The position numbers and the translations under genes are program-made. Below, piece by piece: positions 34,352-45,342 of a DNA stretch of 48,809 bases. A model generated the notes under the pieces. The model had not been told where the DNA came from and searched no databases. It saw only the letters and a program-made list of their open reading frames with translations. This DNA is from Purshia tridentata (Eukaryota > Streptophyta > Magnoliopsida > Rosales > Rosaceae). The stretch lies in contig QANT01000682.1 of the NCBI GenBank assembly GCA_003254885.1, positions 1 to 48,809 on the forward strand, written 5' to 3'. Position 1 is the first letter of the stretch, and the number at the start of each line of letters is the position of its first letter.

Positions 34352-37300
34352 CTACTCAGAAGACAGATCAATAGGGCATGATCCATCATCTACATTGGCT
34401 AGAGGGTCATATAGTGGTGAGCTTGGATCTGTGCAGCCCGGCAAAAGGTCAAGGTTGCAACGATCACCCTGCAATTGCATTCCATCCATTAAATTTAGAA
34501 ATCGTTTTAAAACTGGGACTACTGGGACAAAGCAAAGCATGAAGTTGAGAATGTAGACAATATGCTTACTCCTTCAACAGTCAAATTCCCCATTATAGTG
34601 CATCTTGTTACAACAATGCTTGTATCAGGAAAGATTGCTCTTTCGCATGCACCATCTTTACTCAACTCTTCTGTTAGACCCTGCCATAAAATGCATCATC
34701 TAAGTACTTTCAGGATGGTCATACAATTATGGCAAATTGTTTTTTTTTTTTTAATGCTTTCAGTTTTTGTTCATTATCCTTTTAACCAAGAACTTGGCTT
34801 TAGGCACCAAACAATAAAAAATTTGAAGCTACATATAGTAGATTCATATTTTTGACTGAATGTCTTCTTTCTTACCTCATTGAAGAATTCAATTGGTTTG
34901 TTTTTCAAAGCCTTAGGAACTTGAAATTGAAGTCTGTAAGGACCATCCCAATCAGCTCCATTTGTAAATGAAAAGATCAAGTTCAGAGCTAGAGAATTAT
35001 GAACAGTCTGTTAGCAAACAAAATTATATGGCCAAGAAATGAAAGATGAATTAACTAAAGGATACTAACCATGCCTGGGAATGCATATTTGGATGGAATA
35101 TATTGGGGAATCAGCTTTGCCTCGACTTTTCCTAAGCATTGCCCTTGGCTCACCACCACACATTATAGGCTGATTAAAACCTCCTGTGAAGAATAGAACC
35201 AAGTCAAAAGTAATGAAAGGGTGACTTAATACTTGCAAAAGCAGAGGCGAATCCAACTGTTCTTTTTAAGCCCAAAACCAGAAGTGCATAGCTAATCAAT
35301 GGGTTACGATACTGAAATAGTCAGTTGAGTACTCTTGCTGCCCCATTTCATATACTAAAACATGATTATAAAATTCTGGACTTCAGCTTGACAAAAAAAT
35401 GTGGGAGAATTTCGAAGCTCCAAAGCCAAAGAAGCAGCACAAGGAGCCAAGACAAAACTCCAAACCACTAATTTGAGCATTGGTACAAATCTCTCATGGC
35501 TTATAAGTGAAGTCAGAGGGAACAACAATGCTGAAAAAATAAAAATAAAAGACAAGGCCTTATCAAGGAGTTGCTAGTTTTAGACTACCATTGTATTCCA
35601 AAAGTTAAATATGTGAGGAGATGGGTGAAATAGCAGGAAAACATGAGTAAAGTAACTGAGATGTGGGAGAATTTCGAAGCCCCAAAGCCTGTAGAAGCAG
35701 CACAAGGGGCCAAGACAATACTCCAAATCATTAATTTGAGCATTGTTATAAATCCCTCGTGGCACATAAGTGAACCCAAGAGCTTCCAACAATGCTTGAA
35801 CAGGAAAACAAAAAATATCAAGGAGGTATTAGTTTTAGACTACCATTGTAGTTCAAAAGCTTATAATCATAGGTGAAGAGAAGAAGGAACAACAATGCTG
35901 AAAGAAAAGGAACTTATCAAGGAGTTGCTAGTTTTAGACTAACATTGTAGTAAAGTAAGAACTTAATGTGTAGGACCTCATTTGGAATGTGAAGATGCAA
36001 ACATAGCACATAGTTAACGAATGATAGGGGAGTTGGGATGAGAGGTTTCAAACACAGAACTATAAGATTACCCTTATACCGCAAAAGCTTAATTTGTTAG
36101 GGAATACACCCACCATGTATATCAAACTAACAGAACATAGTTCATTTGCATTTTCCAGTGTATATATTAAACAAGTAAAATGAAATTTATATAATCATAA
36201 AAACTGCTATAAGGCTTTTAAGGAAACCAAGATAAGTAACATATTTTTATTCCCATTTTTATAATGGATGATTTACTATCTATAAAAGAAGCTATAGACT
36301 ATAAAATTGGTTTGCACTCATCGGTCACATGGACATGGTGTATTGAAAGTACCATTAAAGGCAATCCCAAATTCTTCATTTGGAACAAGTTTATTTGCAG
36401 CTGGGTTGTAGAAAATCCTTAGCTTTTCACCCTGCAAAAGTTTGTGAATGATTTTATTGTAAGATAATGTCAATTAAGAAAACCCAAGTAATTCTGCGCC
36501 AATGCCATACTTACAGCCGTAGGAGGAAGACCGTTCATGGTTTTCCAATATACAGGAGCCCTCCCAAGTTCAAACATGGCCCATGAGGGAAGTGAGAAGC
36601 TGGAAAAGGTGAGTTTACATTTTCAATCAGAACATGATTCCAATTCAGCTTCTTAAGGAAGAGGCAAAGAAATGTTTTGACAGAGAGAAATCCAGTAGGT
36701 CATGGCCAGCAATATGTTAGTCAACCTCAGCATGCTGCTTGTATGACACTTTATCAGAGGATGCTTCATTCATTATTTTTAGCTCAAAAGGAATAAAAAT
36801 TCAAGATTTTATATTAATACTAATAATAATTGAATATAGTAATTCAATTACAGCTAAAGGACATTGAAACTCATAATATCTACCCAAAAGAAAAAAAATT
36901 CATACTCTTTGACTTCCTCCACGGGAGTTGTTGCAACAGTTGCAACAGTTGCTGCAGCACTAACTTTCCCATTGACCTTGACAACTTTCTTCCTTTTTAA
37001 AGGACCCCTTGGAAATGAAGAACCCCAAAATTTGCTAGCTGCATTAAATTGTATCAGTGTTATGCATTTGAAGTCTTAAAAAAAGTGTCATGCTATTTTG
37101 TTATCAATTTTTGAGGTACGACCATTGGATTAATCACTTGTCTAACTTGTCCTTAGGTCTTATAATGCAATGATTTGAATAGAACATAAATTTATCGCGA
37201 TACATAAAATTAAAATACTTGTAACCTCATCTCAAATGAAGATACAAGACACCTGCAAATATTTATGAAATGATCTCCAAAGTTTAAATATCATATGTTA

Positions 37301-38004
37301 GGAAGGGAATAACTGGTAAATGGTAATATTCATAAAAAACAGAAAGCAAACTGTGGAGAAGAAATGAAGAATAGGGGGATGTTTAATATGGCATACACAA
37401 ACAAATAAAATAAAATAAAAGAGTAAACAATTACAACTGCTCAAATTCAGTTAAACTCTGTGATGGTTAGTAAATTGAGTTTAGTTTTGTCCTGTTGCTC
37501 TTCAATTTTATCATAGGCAAGCAATTGGGCTGATATTAGATGAATTTATAGTGGCATCTAAACCTGAGAGATTGAGGTAAGGTTAAAAGCACTAATCCTT
37601 ATCTCTCTTTCAATAGGTAAGATAAATATCATTAAATGATATCTTTTTGAAGACAGGAAAACATGCACACAGACCCATTTCATAACTGCTTTCAAAAGTA
37701 TAGTTCTAGTTGCTATCCCTCCACGTTAAGTTAAAATTAGTATGAGTAGAAAATCAGCAGAGAAGCTTGTACACAACTTCAATACAGATGGTTTTGACAA
37801 GCACTCTTTCAGAAATCACACATTACATACTATCCACATTTCTGAGGAAAACCAAAAATTAGAAGCACTAGCAGAGACAAAGAAGGAAAACCCACCAAGA
37901 GTGTTTGAAGTAGGTGGACTTGCTTTGCTGCCAAAGATAGATGGCCTGGTGGTCTGAAAAGGCTGGGTGGAAGACGCATAGATTGACCCATTTGTTGCTG
38001 CCAT
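34352..38004 (-). CDS. PIFI: PIFI, chloroplast post-illumination fluorescence protein, 8 exons
   Basis: Exons in transcript order: 38004-37896, 37038-36906, 36599-36515, 36431-36353, 35183-35070, 34988-34876, 34680-34570, 34468-34352. Phases close exactly to 286 residues. PIFI (Arabidopsis At3g15840, from memory) is a chloroplast protein needed for NDH-dependent chlororespiration, seen as the fluorescence rise after light-off. Visible blocks: a Ser/Thr-rich transit peptide ([12 protein letters not shown]...), [100 protein letters not shown], and an acidic Cys-containing tail [20 protein letters not shown]. The exon 2 donor is gtatga, inside what at first reads as coding; using it is what keeps frame into exon 3. 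Intron 4 carries repeats. Family clear; the biochemical role is not known to me. Confidence 0.92.
35399..35950. repeat. repeated blocks inside PIFI intron 4
   Basis: A unit starting atgtgggagaatttcgaag occurs at 35399 and again at 35661, 262 bp later. Its right-hand block, with aacaatgct and then tagttttagacta(c/a)cattgta, appears a third time at about 35884-35950. The copies differ by scattered substitutions and small indels. It is non-coding and of unknown origin. Confidence 0.7.
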
Positions 38005-38519
38005 GAATCACACCTTTCTTGCTTGCTCCAACTGCCAGTAAACACACCAAGAAGAAAGAACAAGTTGTGGCTTAACTCATCAGTTGGGCAGGTGTACAAT
38101 GGAGAAAAAAAAGAGAGAGCTTTAGATGAAGATAAAAGACAAAAAGGAAGCCAATCAATCACAGACACAAATTCCACAGAAATATCAGAGATTCCTAAAA
38201 AGAAAAAAATCTCAAATAGGGATAGAAAATATCTGGATCCAATACAACCTCACAATCTGAAGTGAACACAGCCCAAAAGCCCAAACCCAAACGCCGCTTC
38301 ATCTAATCCTTTTTTCTTGTATCTTTCTCTCATTTTCAGTCCACGGTTAGATTTCAACAAAATCTTAGAAATTTGAACTCCACCACAAAGTCACAAACCC
38401 CTCTACCCCACCAAAAACCCCAACCCCAATTCTGTAGATGTTTTTTTATTTTTTAAAAAAATTTGCTAGTTCTTTTTAAAAACTATATTCTGTATCAAAC
38501 TCACACAGCCTCCTCCTCC
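38005..38519. promoter_or_regulatory. bidirectional promoter region between PIFI and FAD5
   Basis: The start codons of two divergently transcribed genes for chloroplast-targeted proteins are only 515 bp apart, so both promoters and 5' leaders must share this stretch. It has A-rich and C/A-rich parts. I do not see a clear TATA box or light-response motif that I would assign to either gene. Confidence 0.6.
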
Positions 38520-40256
38520 ATGGATTTGATCAATTCACCACCATCCAATCCCAAAACCCACCATTGTTTCCCTCTTCACCGCACGTTTCACCGGCCAGGA
38601 CGACCTGCATTGGGTCTCCGGCAGCTGCCTCAGTGTCCCAAGGTCCTAAATTTCGGTCATTATGATTCAAAACAATCAGAACCCAATAAGCTTTTAACAA
38701 GCACAAAGCTCTTCACCCATTTGCTTACCAATTCTAATAGAACATTACCAACAATAGTTACCAATGCAGCTTTGGCAGAAACCACAGAACCAAACCCAGA
38801 GCCAGAGCCAGAGCCAGTGAAGTACAAGAGAATTCTATTGTCAGATGTGATTGTGAAGAGGCCTAGGAATGTGTTTAAGGGGAGAAAATGGAGCTCAATG
38901 GATATTGCCAAAGCTGGTGTTGTGGTGGCAATCCATTTGCTCAGCCTTTTTGCACCTTTTCAATTCAATTGGGGAGCTTGTTGGGTGGCAGTGTCACTTT
39001 ATGTTGTGACTGGTCTATTTGGCATCACTCTGTGCTTTCATAGGAATCTTTCACACAGGAGTTTCAAGCTCCCCAAGTGGCTTGAGTACTTGTTTGCTTA
39101 TTGTGGAGTTCAAGCGCTTCAGGTGGGTGCAATTTGAATTTGATTGTGGGGAAGAAATTTTCATTTTATTTTTTAAAGGATTTATTGTTTCTGAAGCTTT
39201 ACTTGTTCTGTTCTGTGACTGTTTGTGCTTTTGGGTTTGTAGGGGAGCCCAATTGATTGGGTGAGTACACATAGGTACCACCACCAATTTTGTGATTCTG
39301 AGAGAGACCCACATAGCCCAACTGAAGGTTTCTGGTACAGTCACATGAGTTGGCTCTTTGATACTAATTCTTTGGCTGAAAGGGTATGAAATTCTGTTGC
39401 TTTTTTCTTTTTTTCTTCATTAGATTTTATACAAAGACAAATACATATACAGTCCATGTGTTCTTTATGAAATATAGTAGTTTTATTAGTTTAATGTGAC
39501 ATTTGCAGTGTGGTGAAGCAAACAATGTTGGAGATTTAGAGAAGCAGCCCTTCTATAGGTTCCTTCAGAGAACTTACATGATTCACCCTATTGCTCTTGG
39601 AGTCCTACTATATGCAATGGGAGGATTCCCTTTCCTTGTTTGGGGAATGGTAAGGATGATGGTCCTTTGGTTTTGCTGAAGGCTCTCCCATCCAATTTTT
39701 GGTTCAAATAGCTATTTTGTTCCTCAAATTATCAAACAGTCTTAGACATCAACGTTTTGCAAATTACTATTGCAGGGTGTGAGGATTATAGGGGTATACC
39801 ACATTACTTGGCTGGTTAACTCAGCTTGCCATGTTTGGGGAAAGCAAGCATGGAAAACTGGTGACTTGTCCAGGAACAATTGGTACTACTATCTGTATCT
39901 CTGTGCATTTTTTCATCTTAATTGGTTGGATAATTGTCTATGTGGGACCCTTTGGTAGCTAATCCACCCATTTTTGTTCATGGGTTTGGGCAAGGTTCAA
40001 GAACTCTTGAGCTGAATAGCCTAGTTAGATGGTTTATTCTTAGAATCTTGATTTGTTCAGGTGGGTTGCATTACTAGCATTCGGAGAGGGTTGGCACAAC
40101 AATCACCATGCTTTTGAGTACTCAGCTAGACATGGACTGAATTGGTGGCAGCTTGACATGACTTGGTATGTTGTGAGATTTCTCCAAGCTATTGGATTGG
40201 CAACTGATGTGAAGGTACCAACAGAGGTCCAGAAACAAAGGATGGCTTTAAACTAA
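38520..40256 (+). CDS. FAD5: plastid acyl-lipid desaturase, ADS3/FAD5 type
   Basis: The five exons 38520-39122, 39243-39383, 39509-39649, 39776-39882 and 40061-40256 give 395 residues in phase. Arabidopsis ADS3/FAD5 is a chloroplast membrane di-iron desaturase that puts the delta-7 double bond into palmitate on MGDG, the first step toward 16:3. Seen: a long plastid transit-type N-terminus (about 1-80, Ser/Thr/Pro/His-rich, few acidic residues), an E-P repeat at about 90-100, membrane segments near 132-145 and 156-171, and three histidine boxes: HRNLSH (174-179), HRYHH (211-215) and HNNHH (343-347). The start at 38520 fits a transit peptide better than the in-frame Met at 38463. It neighbours PIFI, as I recall it does in Arabidopsis. 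Regiospecificity cannot be read from sequence; other plastid ADS enzymes have different positions or substrates. Confidence 0.92.
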
Positions 40257-43200
40257 AGGAAGCTTGCAGACCATTTAAAGCATGCTTCAGATATCATGCT
40301 CAACTTCAGGTGCAGCTGAACCTGAAGTTGACTCCTTTTATGACCATCAGATCAGCTGTTACTCAGTCAGCCAGAGTTTCATGTAGATCATGAGTGTGTG
40401 TATTGATATATACAAGTTGTAAGTAGCATATAAACAAGAAAAAACATATATATTCTTTATTCTTGAACTAAATTTCAAAAGAACTCAAATAAATATCATG
40501 AAAGATATTATCAAAACATACAATAAATTCTTTATGTCATTACTATTTTCTTTAATACGTCTTAAAATCAATGAGTCCTAATTTACGCAATTTTGAGTAG
40601 CAATGCATATCAATTAATTAGTTTCAACTCCAAAAGAAAAGAAGGTCATTCATCATTCATGTAGACTACATGGATTATTGAACTTTTCACTATCTCGAGC
40701 AATGAGTTTCATTTCTATTATAATATAAAATCCCCTAATGACCACCTCAATGGCTTTCTGATGAAGTGGTGCTCTAAGTTTAGGTACACTAGGTAATATG
40801 TTGCTTGCTCTATTATCGATAACAACTTTAATTACGAATTAGGAATCTCTTTGTACTTGAAAGCTGAAAGTGTGAAAAGTTTTAGTAATAAGACAAAGAA
40901 GAAGAATGTGTCTTGAATGGATAAAAGTCATAGTAAATAAGCACGGGAGAGCAAGAAGCATGGAACTTATTATATGGTTATAAAGTCTATGCTTATATAC
41001 TATATACTATATTATAAGCTAATGTTTTCATGGGGGTATAAAAAAGTAATCCCATAAAAAGTGCTTCCAATAAAGAAGCATTTTCTGTTCATCACCCAAT
41101 GTGCTGCTTACGTCAATGCAAAGCAAAAGCATGCCTTCTTTCTTCATTTCATAGTTTCATGCTTTCATGGGTTTAGCTAGGCTCTAATTCTTTGCATTTG
41201 GAATTGTATTGTAAAGTGATCAATAATTTTGGCATGTAAAGTGATTAATAATTTTGGCATGCTAGTTAGCAGTACAAAAGGGTCTGTTGCACATTCATAC
41301 AATATTGGCTGCACAATGATAAGTACTTGTAGAGTTTTTATCATCCCAATTTTCTTGTATCTCAAGACTAAACATTGCCTATAAAATAACCAGATATTCC
41401 GGACTGATTTTAGGTACTATTCCTCTTTTGGGCCAGGGAATGTAGTACTTCTATTACTAAAGGCAAAGCCCAAACAGTACAACCAAATAACAAAATAAAC
41501 TGCTAAAAATAGAAACTAAACCAACAAACTAAAGTTACTAAAGAACATAATTAAGGTTCTATTCCTAAAAACTTCTCTCATGCAAAAAAAAAAAATGAAA
41601 AGAATACGGAAATATAAATAGAAGAAACGTAACATTATGTTTTGATATAAGTGCACAGTAACTCATAGTCTCCTTTCGCATTCTCTCTACAGCTTCTCTC
41701 CGTANGAAACGTAACATTATGTTTTGATACAAATGCACAGTAACTCATAGTCTCCTTTCGCATTCTCTCTACAGCTTCTCTCCGTATGAGAGAAGCATTC
41801 TCTATTCCTAAAATAAAGATATCTTTTTTTTAGGTAAGTTAAAATAAATATAAACTCTAAAAATTATATAAAATTTATGTAATTCATTTTTTTTTTAAAG
41901 GAAGGCCTTTATAAAATACTATTATGATTGTTCTTGAGGAGAATCAAGTCAGGTAATTTTTTTAAATCCTCATATTTTTTATCTGAAAAAATGCTAAAAC
42001 TCAAATTAAAATCTACATTGTTCCAGACGTGAAACTATAATAATTTGCCTCATGCATAGCTCCGTTTTTCAAGCGTTAAGAATTTTCGTAACCAGCATTT
42101 TTCAAATAATTCAAACAAGCAGAAAATTCAAATAATTGATACATAGATGAAACTAATTAAATCCAATTAGGTATAATATATTATATATCTAACAAGACTA
42201 AGTACTATCACAAGATTAAATAATATATGATAGAGTTTGCTTACGTCAAAGCATGCTTTTCGTGTGAGCAATCCGAGGTAATTATTAACAAATTAATCAA
42301 TTAACATGCTTCTCTTATAAAAATAGCATTAACCCACAATCTAGGTTATATATAGGATTTATATATGGTTAGTGCACACTTTGTAAAATCTAAAAACTAT
42401 GTATACCATTTCGAGACACATGTACGTATGTGCAAACATACAATACTTATATTCTCTTTTTGTTCTTCCATTTTGTTTTGGTAATTATAGTTTCATCGAA
42501 TGAACAAAACCCTTTTGTTAATTGAAGTTTAATGAAACATTAAAATCTTTATTTATTTTCAATTTAAAAATAATTAATTTAGGGGATCCAAAATTTAAAA
42601 ACTGAAATAACTACCATCCGTCAGATTTACAGAAAAAGCTTTGCAGTCATTGCGGCATTATGAGTAGGTTGAAAAAATAAAGACGCATCGATGATATACA
42701 CCTTTTGGAGTTTTATTACTTAAGTTTGAAATTCATTAGTAGCTAATGAACATGAAAGAGAAGACAGGTCCACCAGAAAAATGCATATATGAGTGGTTCT
42801 CTTTTCTCTGTCTCTCATACAGATAAAGTGACACAGTAAGAAAAGAACAAAAATGAGGGGATGGCCTATAATTTTGTGCTTCATGCTACTGACCAGGGGC
42901 CAATACCCATGGCCCCCTTTTCAAAAGTCCCTTCATCATGCTCTTATAAATCTAATTTCTTCAATTCCCATATAGAGGACAAAGTAATATTTGAGTTATT
43001 AAATAATGTTAATATCTTATTTATTAAGAATAAATGAGAATGAAAATGGAATAATTTTTCTATATTGATCATTTAGTAAATAAAATTTAGTGTCACAAAC
43101 TTGTCTAGTCTCAAGCTCAGTTTTGTATTTGTCAATAGCAGATGTGAATGCCAAAATTTTCAATTGGGTAGTTGTGTTATGCCATGTATATGGGGCTGTC

Positions 43201-44154
43201 CTTCTTAATATAGGAAGTATGTGTTTTTATATAATTTGTTTCACAAGTAAAATGTATGACATGACAGTTGACACCATAAATGGGGGTGGTACTGGTACGT
43301 AACTTTTTGTATGTACATTCACAGCCTTGTTTACCGGGGACTCTTTCAAGTTTCATCTCCCATTCCCAAGTCTCACTTGCAGATCGCAGACTCCAATTCT
43401 GCATAGCAGTGACCCAAAAAGAAAACAACAACCGGCCAACATTTTCTCAAGAAACAGACAGAAAGAGTACGGGAAAATGTGAACCCAACTAATTTTTTTA
43501 TTAAAAAAAAAAAGAAGAAAAAGGAAATAAACCAAAAAGGTATTTTGCATTTCTTTCAATTTTGTTTTTTTTTTTTCTTAGTATTTAATTTGTTGTTATA
43601 ACTTATAGTATGGGTGTCTGGAATGGAGTGAGTGAGTGACTGACAAGTTACCGGCTGCAGGCAGTTGTCGGGTGGGAGTGAGCCTCACCGCCGCACCAAC
43701 CTGGCAGAACAGACAGCACGCGGGGTGACTGGTCACGGGGACAGCAGGTCACCACCTCCCTCACCTCACACACTCACAGTCTCACTCAGTCTCAATTTGG
43801 TTTTAATTACTGAATTGGGTTTGTGGTTTGTAGGCTGGTCCGGTTGATACCCCACATTCGCCTCGGTATGTCCCTCATTGCACGCTCTGTGAATTGTGAA
43901 ACCACAACAATGTTATGTTATTCATTTCAGGCTTTGAATATAAACTGTTTGTTTAATGTGGGCAGCGAGAGTGAACTGGGTTCCGACCTTTAAATCCCTG
44001 GCGGTATTTAAGTCCCAGCAAGAGCACCAAACCCTAAACCCAAAAGCTGGTGAAGCAAGCAAAGTCTCATTACTGCTGTTGTGGTTCTCATTTTCTTGTT
44101 TGTTTGTTGTTGGGGTTGAGTTCGTGTTTAGCCAAGACGGGTCTGCCAGTGTGG
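40257..44154. other. long spacer between FAD5 and AHP6
   Basis: The FAD5 3' region is followed by about 3.4 kb of AT-rich sequence without a credible gene. It includes an 81-bp direct duplication split by an N (41624-41786). From about 43630 to 43850 the base composition turns more GC-rich and includes ctcac repeats. This is probably the AHP6 promoter or leader. Confidence 0.5.
41624..41786 (+). repeat. 81-bp direct repeat flanking a single N
   Basis: The unit from gaaacgtaacattatg to ctctccgta occurs at 41624-41704 and 41706-41786, with one N between. The copies differ at two sites (gatataagtg against gatacaaatg). The N-joined structure points to two alleles set end to end. Confidence 0.85.
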
Positions 44155-45342
44155 ATGTTGGGGTTGGGGACTGCTGAACAGTTGCGAGCAGACATGAATC
44201 GTCTGCTCGCAATGCTCTTTCATCAGGTCTCTACTTCTTCTCTAGCTGCTTGCTGGTTTCATTTTCATGATGCATATAAAATCATAGTACTTGTGATTGT
44301 AATTGGAGATGTGGGGTATGTTTGTTTTTGTTGTTGTTTATGTTTAGGGAGTGTTGGATGAGCAATTCTTGCAGCTGCAGCAGCTCCAAGATGAGAGCTC
44401 CCCAAACTTTGTTTCTGAAGTTGTCAACATATACTTCCATGAGTCTGAGAAGCTCTTAAGAAATCTCAGAGGACTATTGTGAGTCTCTCACACTCTCTCT
44501 CATTCAGTCATTTCGTTGACTGGTATATATGAATAATGGGGTAATGGGATTGTTGGGTTGATGGGTTGGTGATGGCCATGAATTTGAATATGATGATGAT
44601 GAAGATGAGTTGCATTGTAGGATGGATAGGGAGTTCTCGGACTACAAGAAAGTGGGAATCCATTTGAATCAGTTCATGGGAAGCAGCTCAAGCATAGGTG
44701 CCAAGAGACTCAGAAACGTATGCATTGCTTTTCGCGCTGCTTCTGAGCACAACAACCGTGCTGGGTCGGTTTGGTCACCCTTTTCTCCTCCTCATTTCTC
44801 GTGCTTTCCCACATTTATTTATTTCATTCCTTTCCCACTTCCTCTCAAACATAACTTCTTCTTCTCAAATATCCATAACTCTGTCTTATATATTATCTAA
44901 TTATCTACTACATTTTATGTTATCAAAATGGTAATTTTATTCCGATATTAAAATGAAAATTAGAATAATCAATAATAAATGACATTTGCATGACAGACAT
45001 TACTATATATATTATAGTTATTTCACAAATAGTGCTAGCTAGCAAGGTGTTTGATGTTATATGTATATGTGTGGGTTGGTTTGTGTATGTTTCAGGTGCT
45101 TGAGAGCTTTAGAGCTGCTAGAGCATGAATATTGCTACCTCAAGAACAAATTGCATGAATTATTTCAAGTAAGTAAAAACTAAAGTAGTTAATATCGAAT
45201 GATGATCGATATATATATATAGAACTGATTGTAACAAAGAGCATCTTTTCTTATTAATTATTGTTATCTTGTTTTGACAATGCAGATAGAGCAACAAAGA
45301 GTGTTGGCAGCTGGGGTTAGGTACCCAATGCAGAATAATTAA
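44155..45342 (+). CDS. AHP6: pseudo histidine-phosphotransfer protein, AHP6 type
   Basis: The five exons 44155-44226, 44348-44478, 44621-44764, 45096-45168 and 45286-45342 give 158 residues in phase. True HPt proteins carry phosphate from cytokinin receptors to response regulators on a conserved His. AHP6 lacks that His and blocks the relay, for example in protoxylem and shoot patterning. Seen: N-terminus MLGLGTAEQLRADMNRLLAM, the helix GVLDEQFLQLQQLQDESSPN, then HLNQFMGSSSSIGAKR, where Asn84 replaces the phospho-acceptor His of the usual HQxKGSSxS; the following Lys is Met. The C-terminus is EQQRVLAAGVRYPM. Start chosen by match to the AHP6 N-terminus; an in-frame ATG at 44050 would add 35 residues. 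The Asn makes a pseudo-HPt very likely, not an active AHP. Confidence 0.95.

Noticed and set aside
34068..34556. 162-residue plus-strand frame with Gln- and Ser-rich sequence
   Set aside because: Much of it is antisense to the PIFI last exon (34352-34468), which has exact splice phase and a clear family match; the rest is low complexity.
36870..36910. Apparent frameshift in PIFI between exons 2 and 3
   Set aside because: Using the gtatga donor within gagtatgaa (exon end 36906) gives a clean junction ([12 protein letters not shown]), so no lesion is needed.
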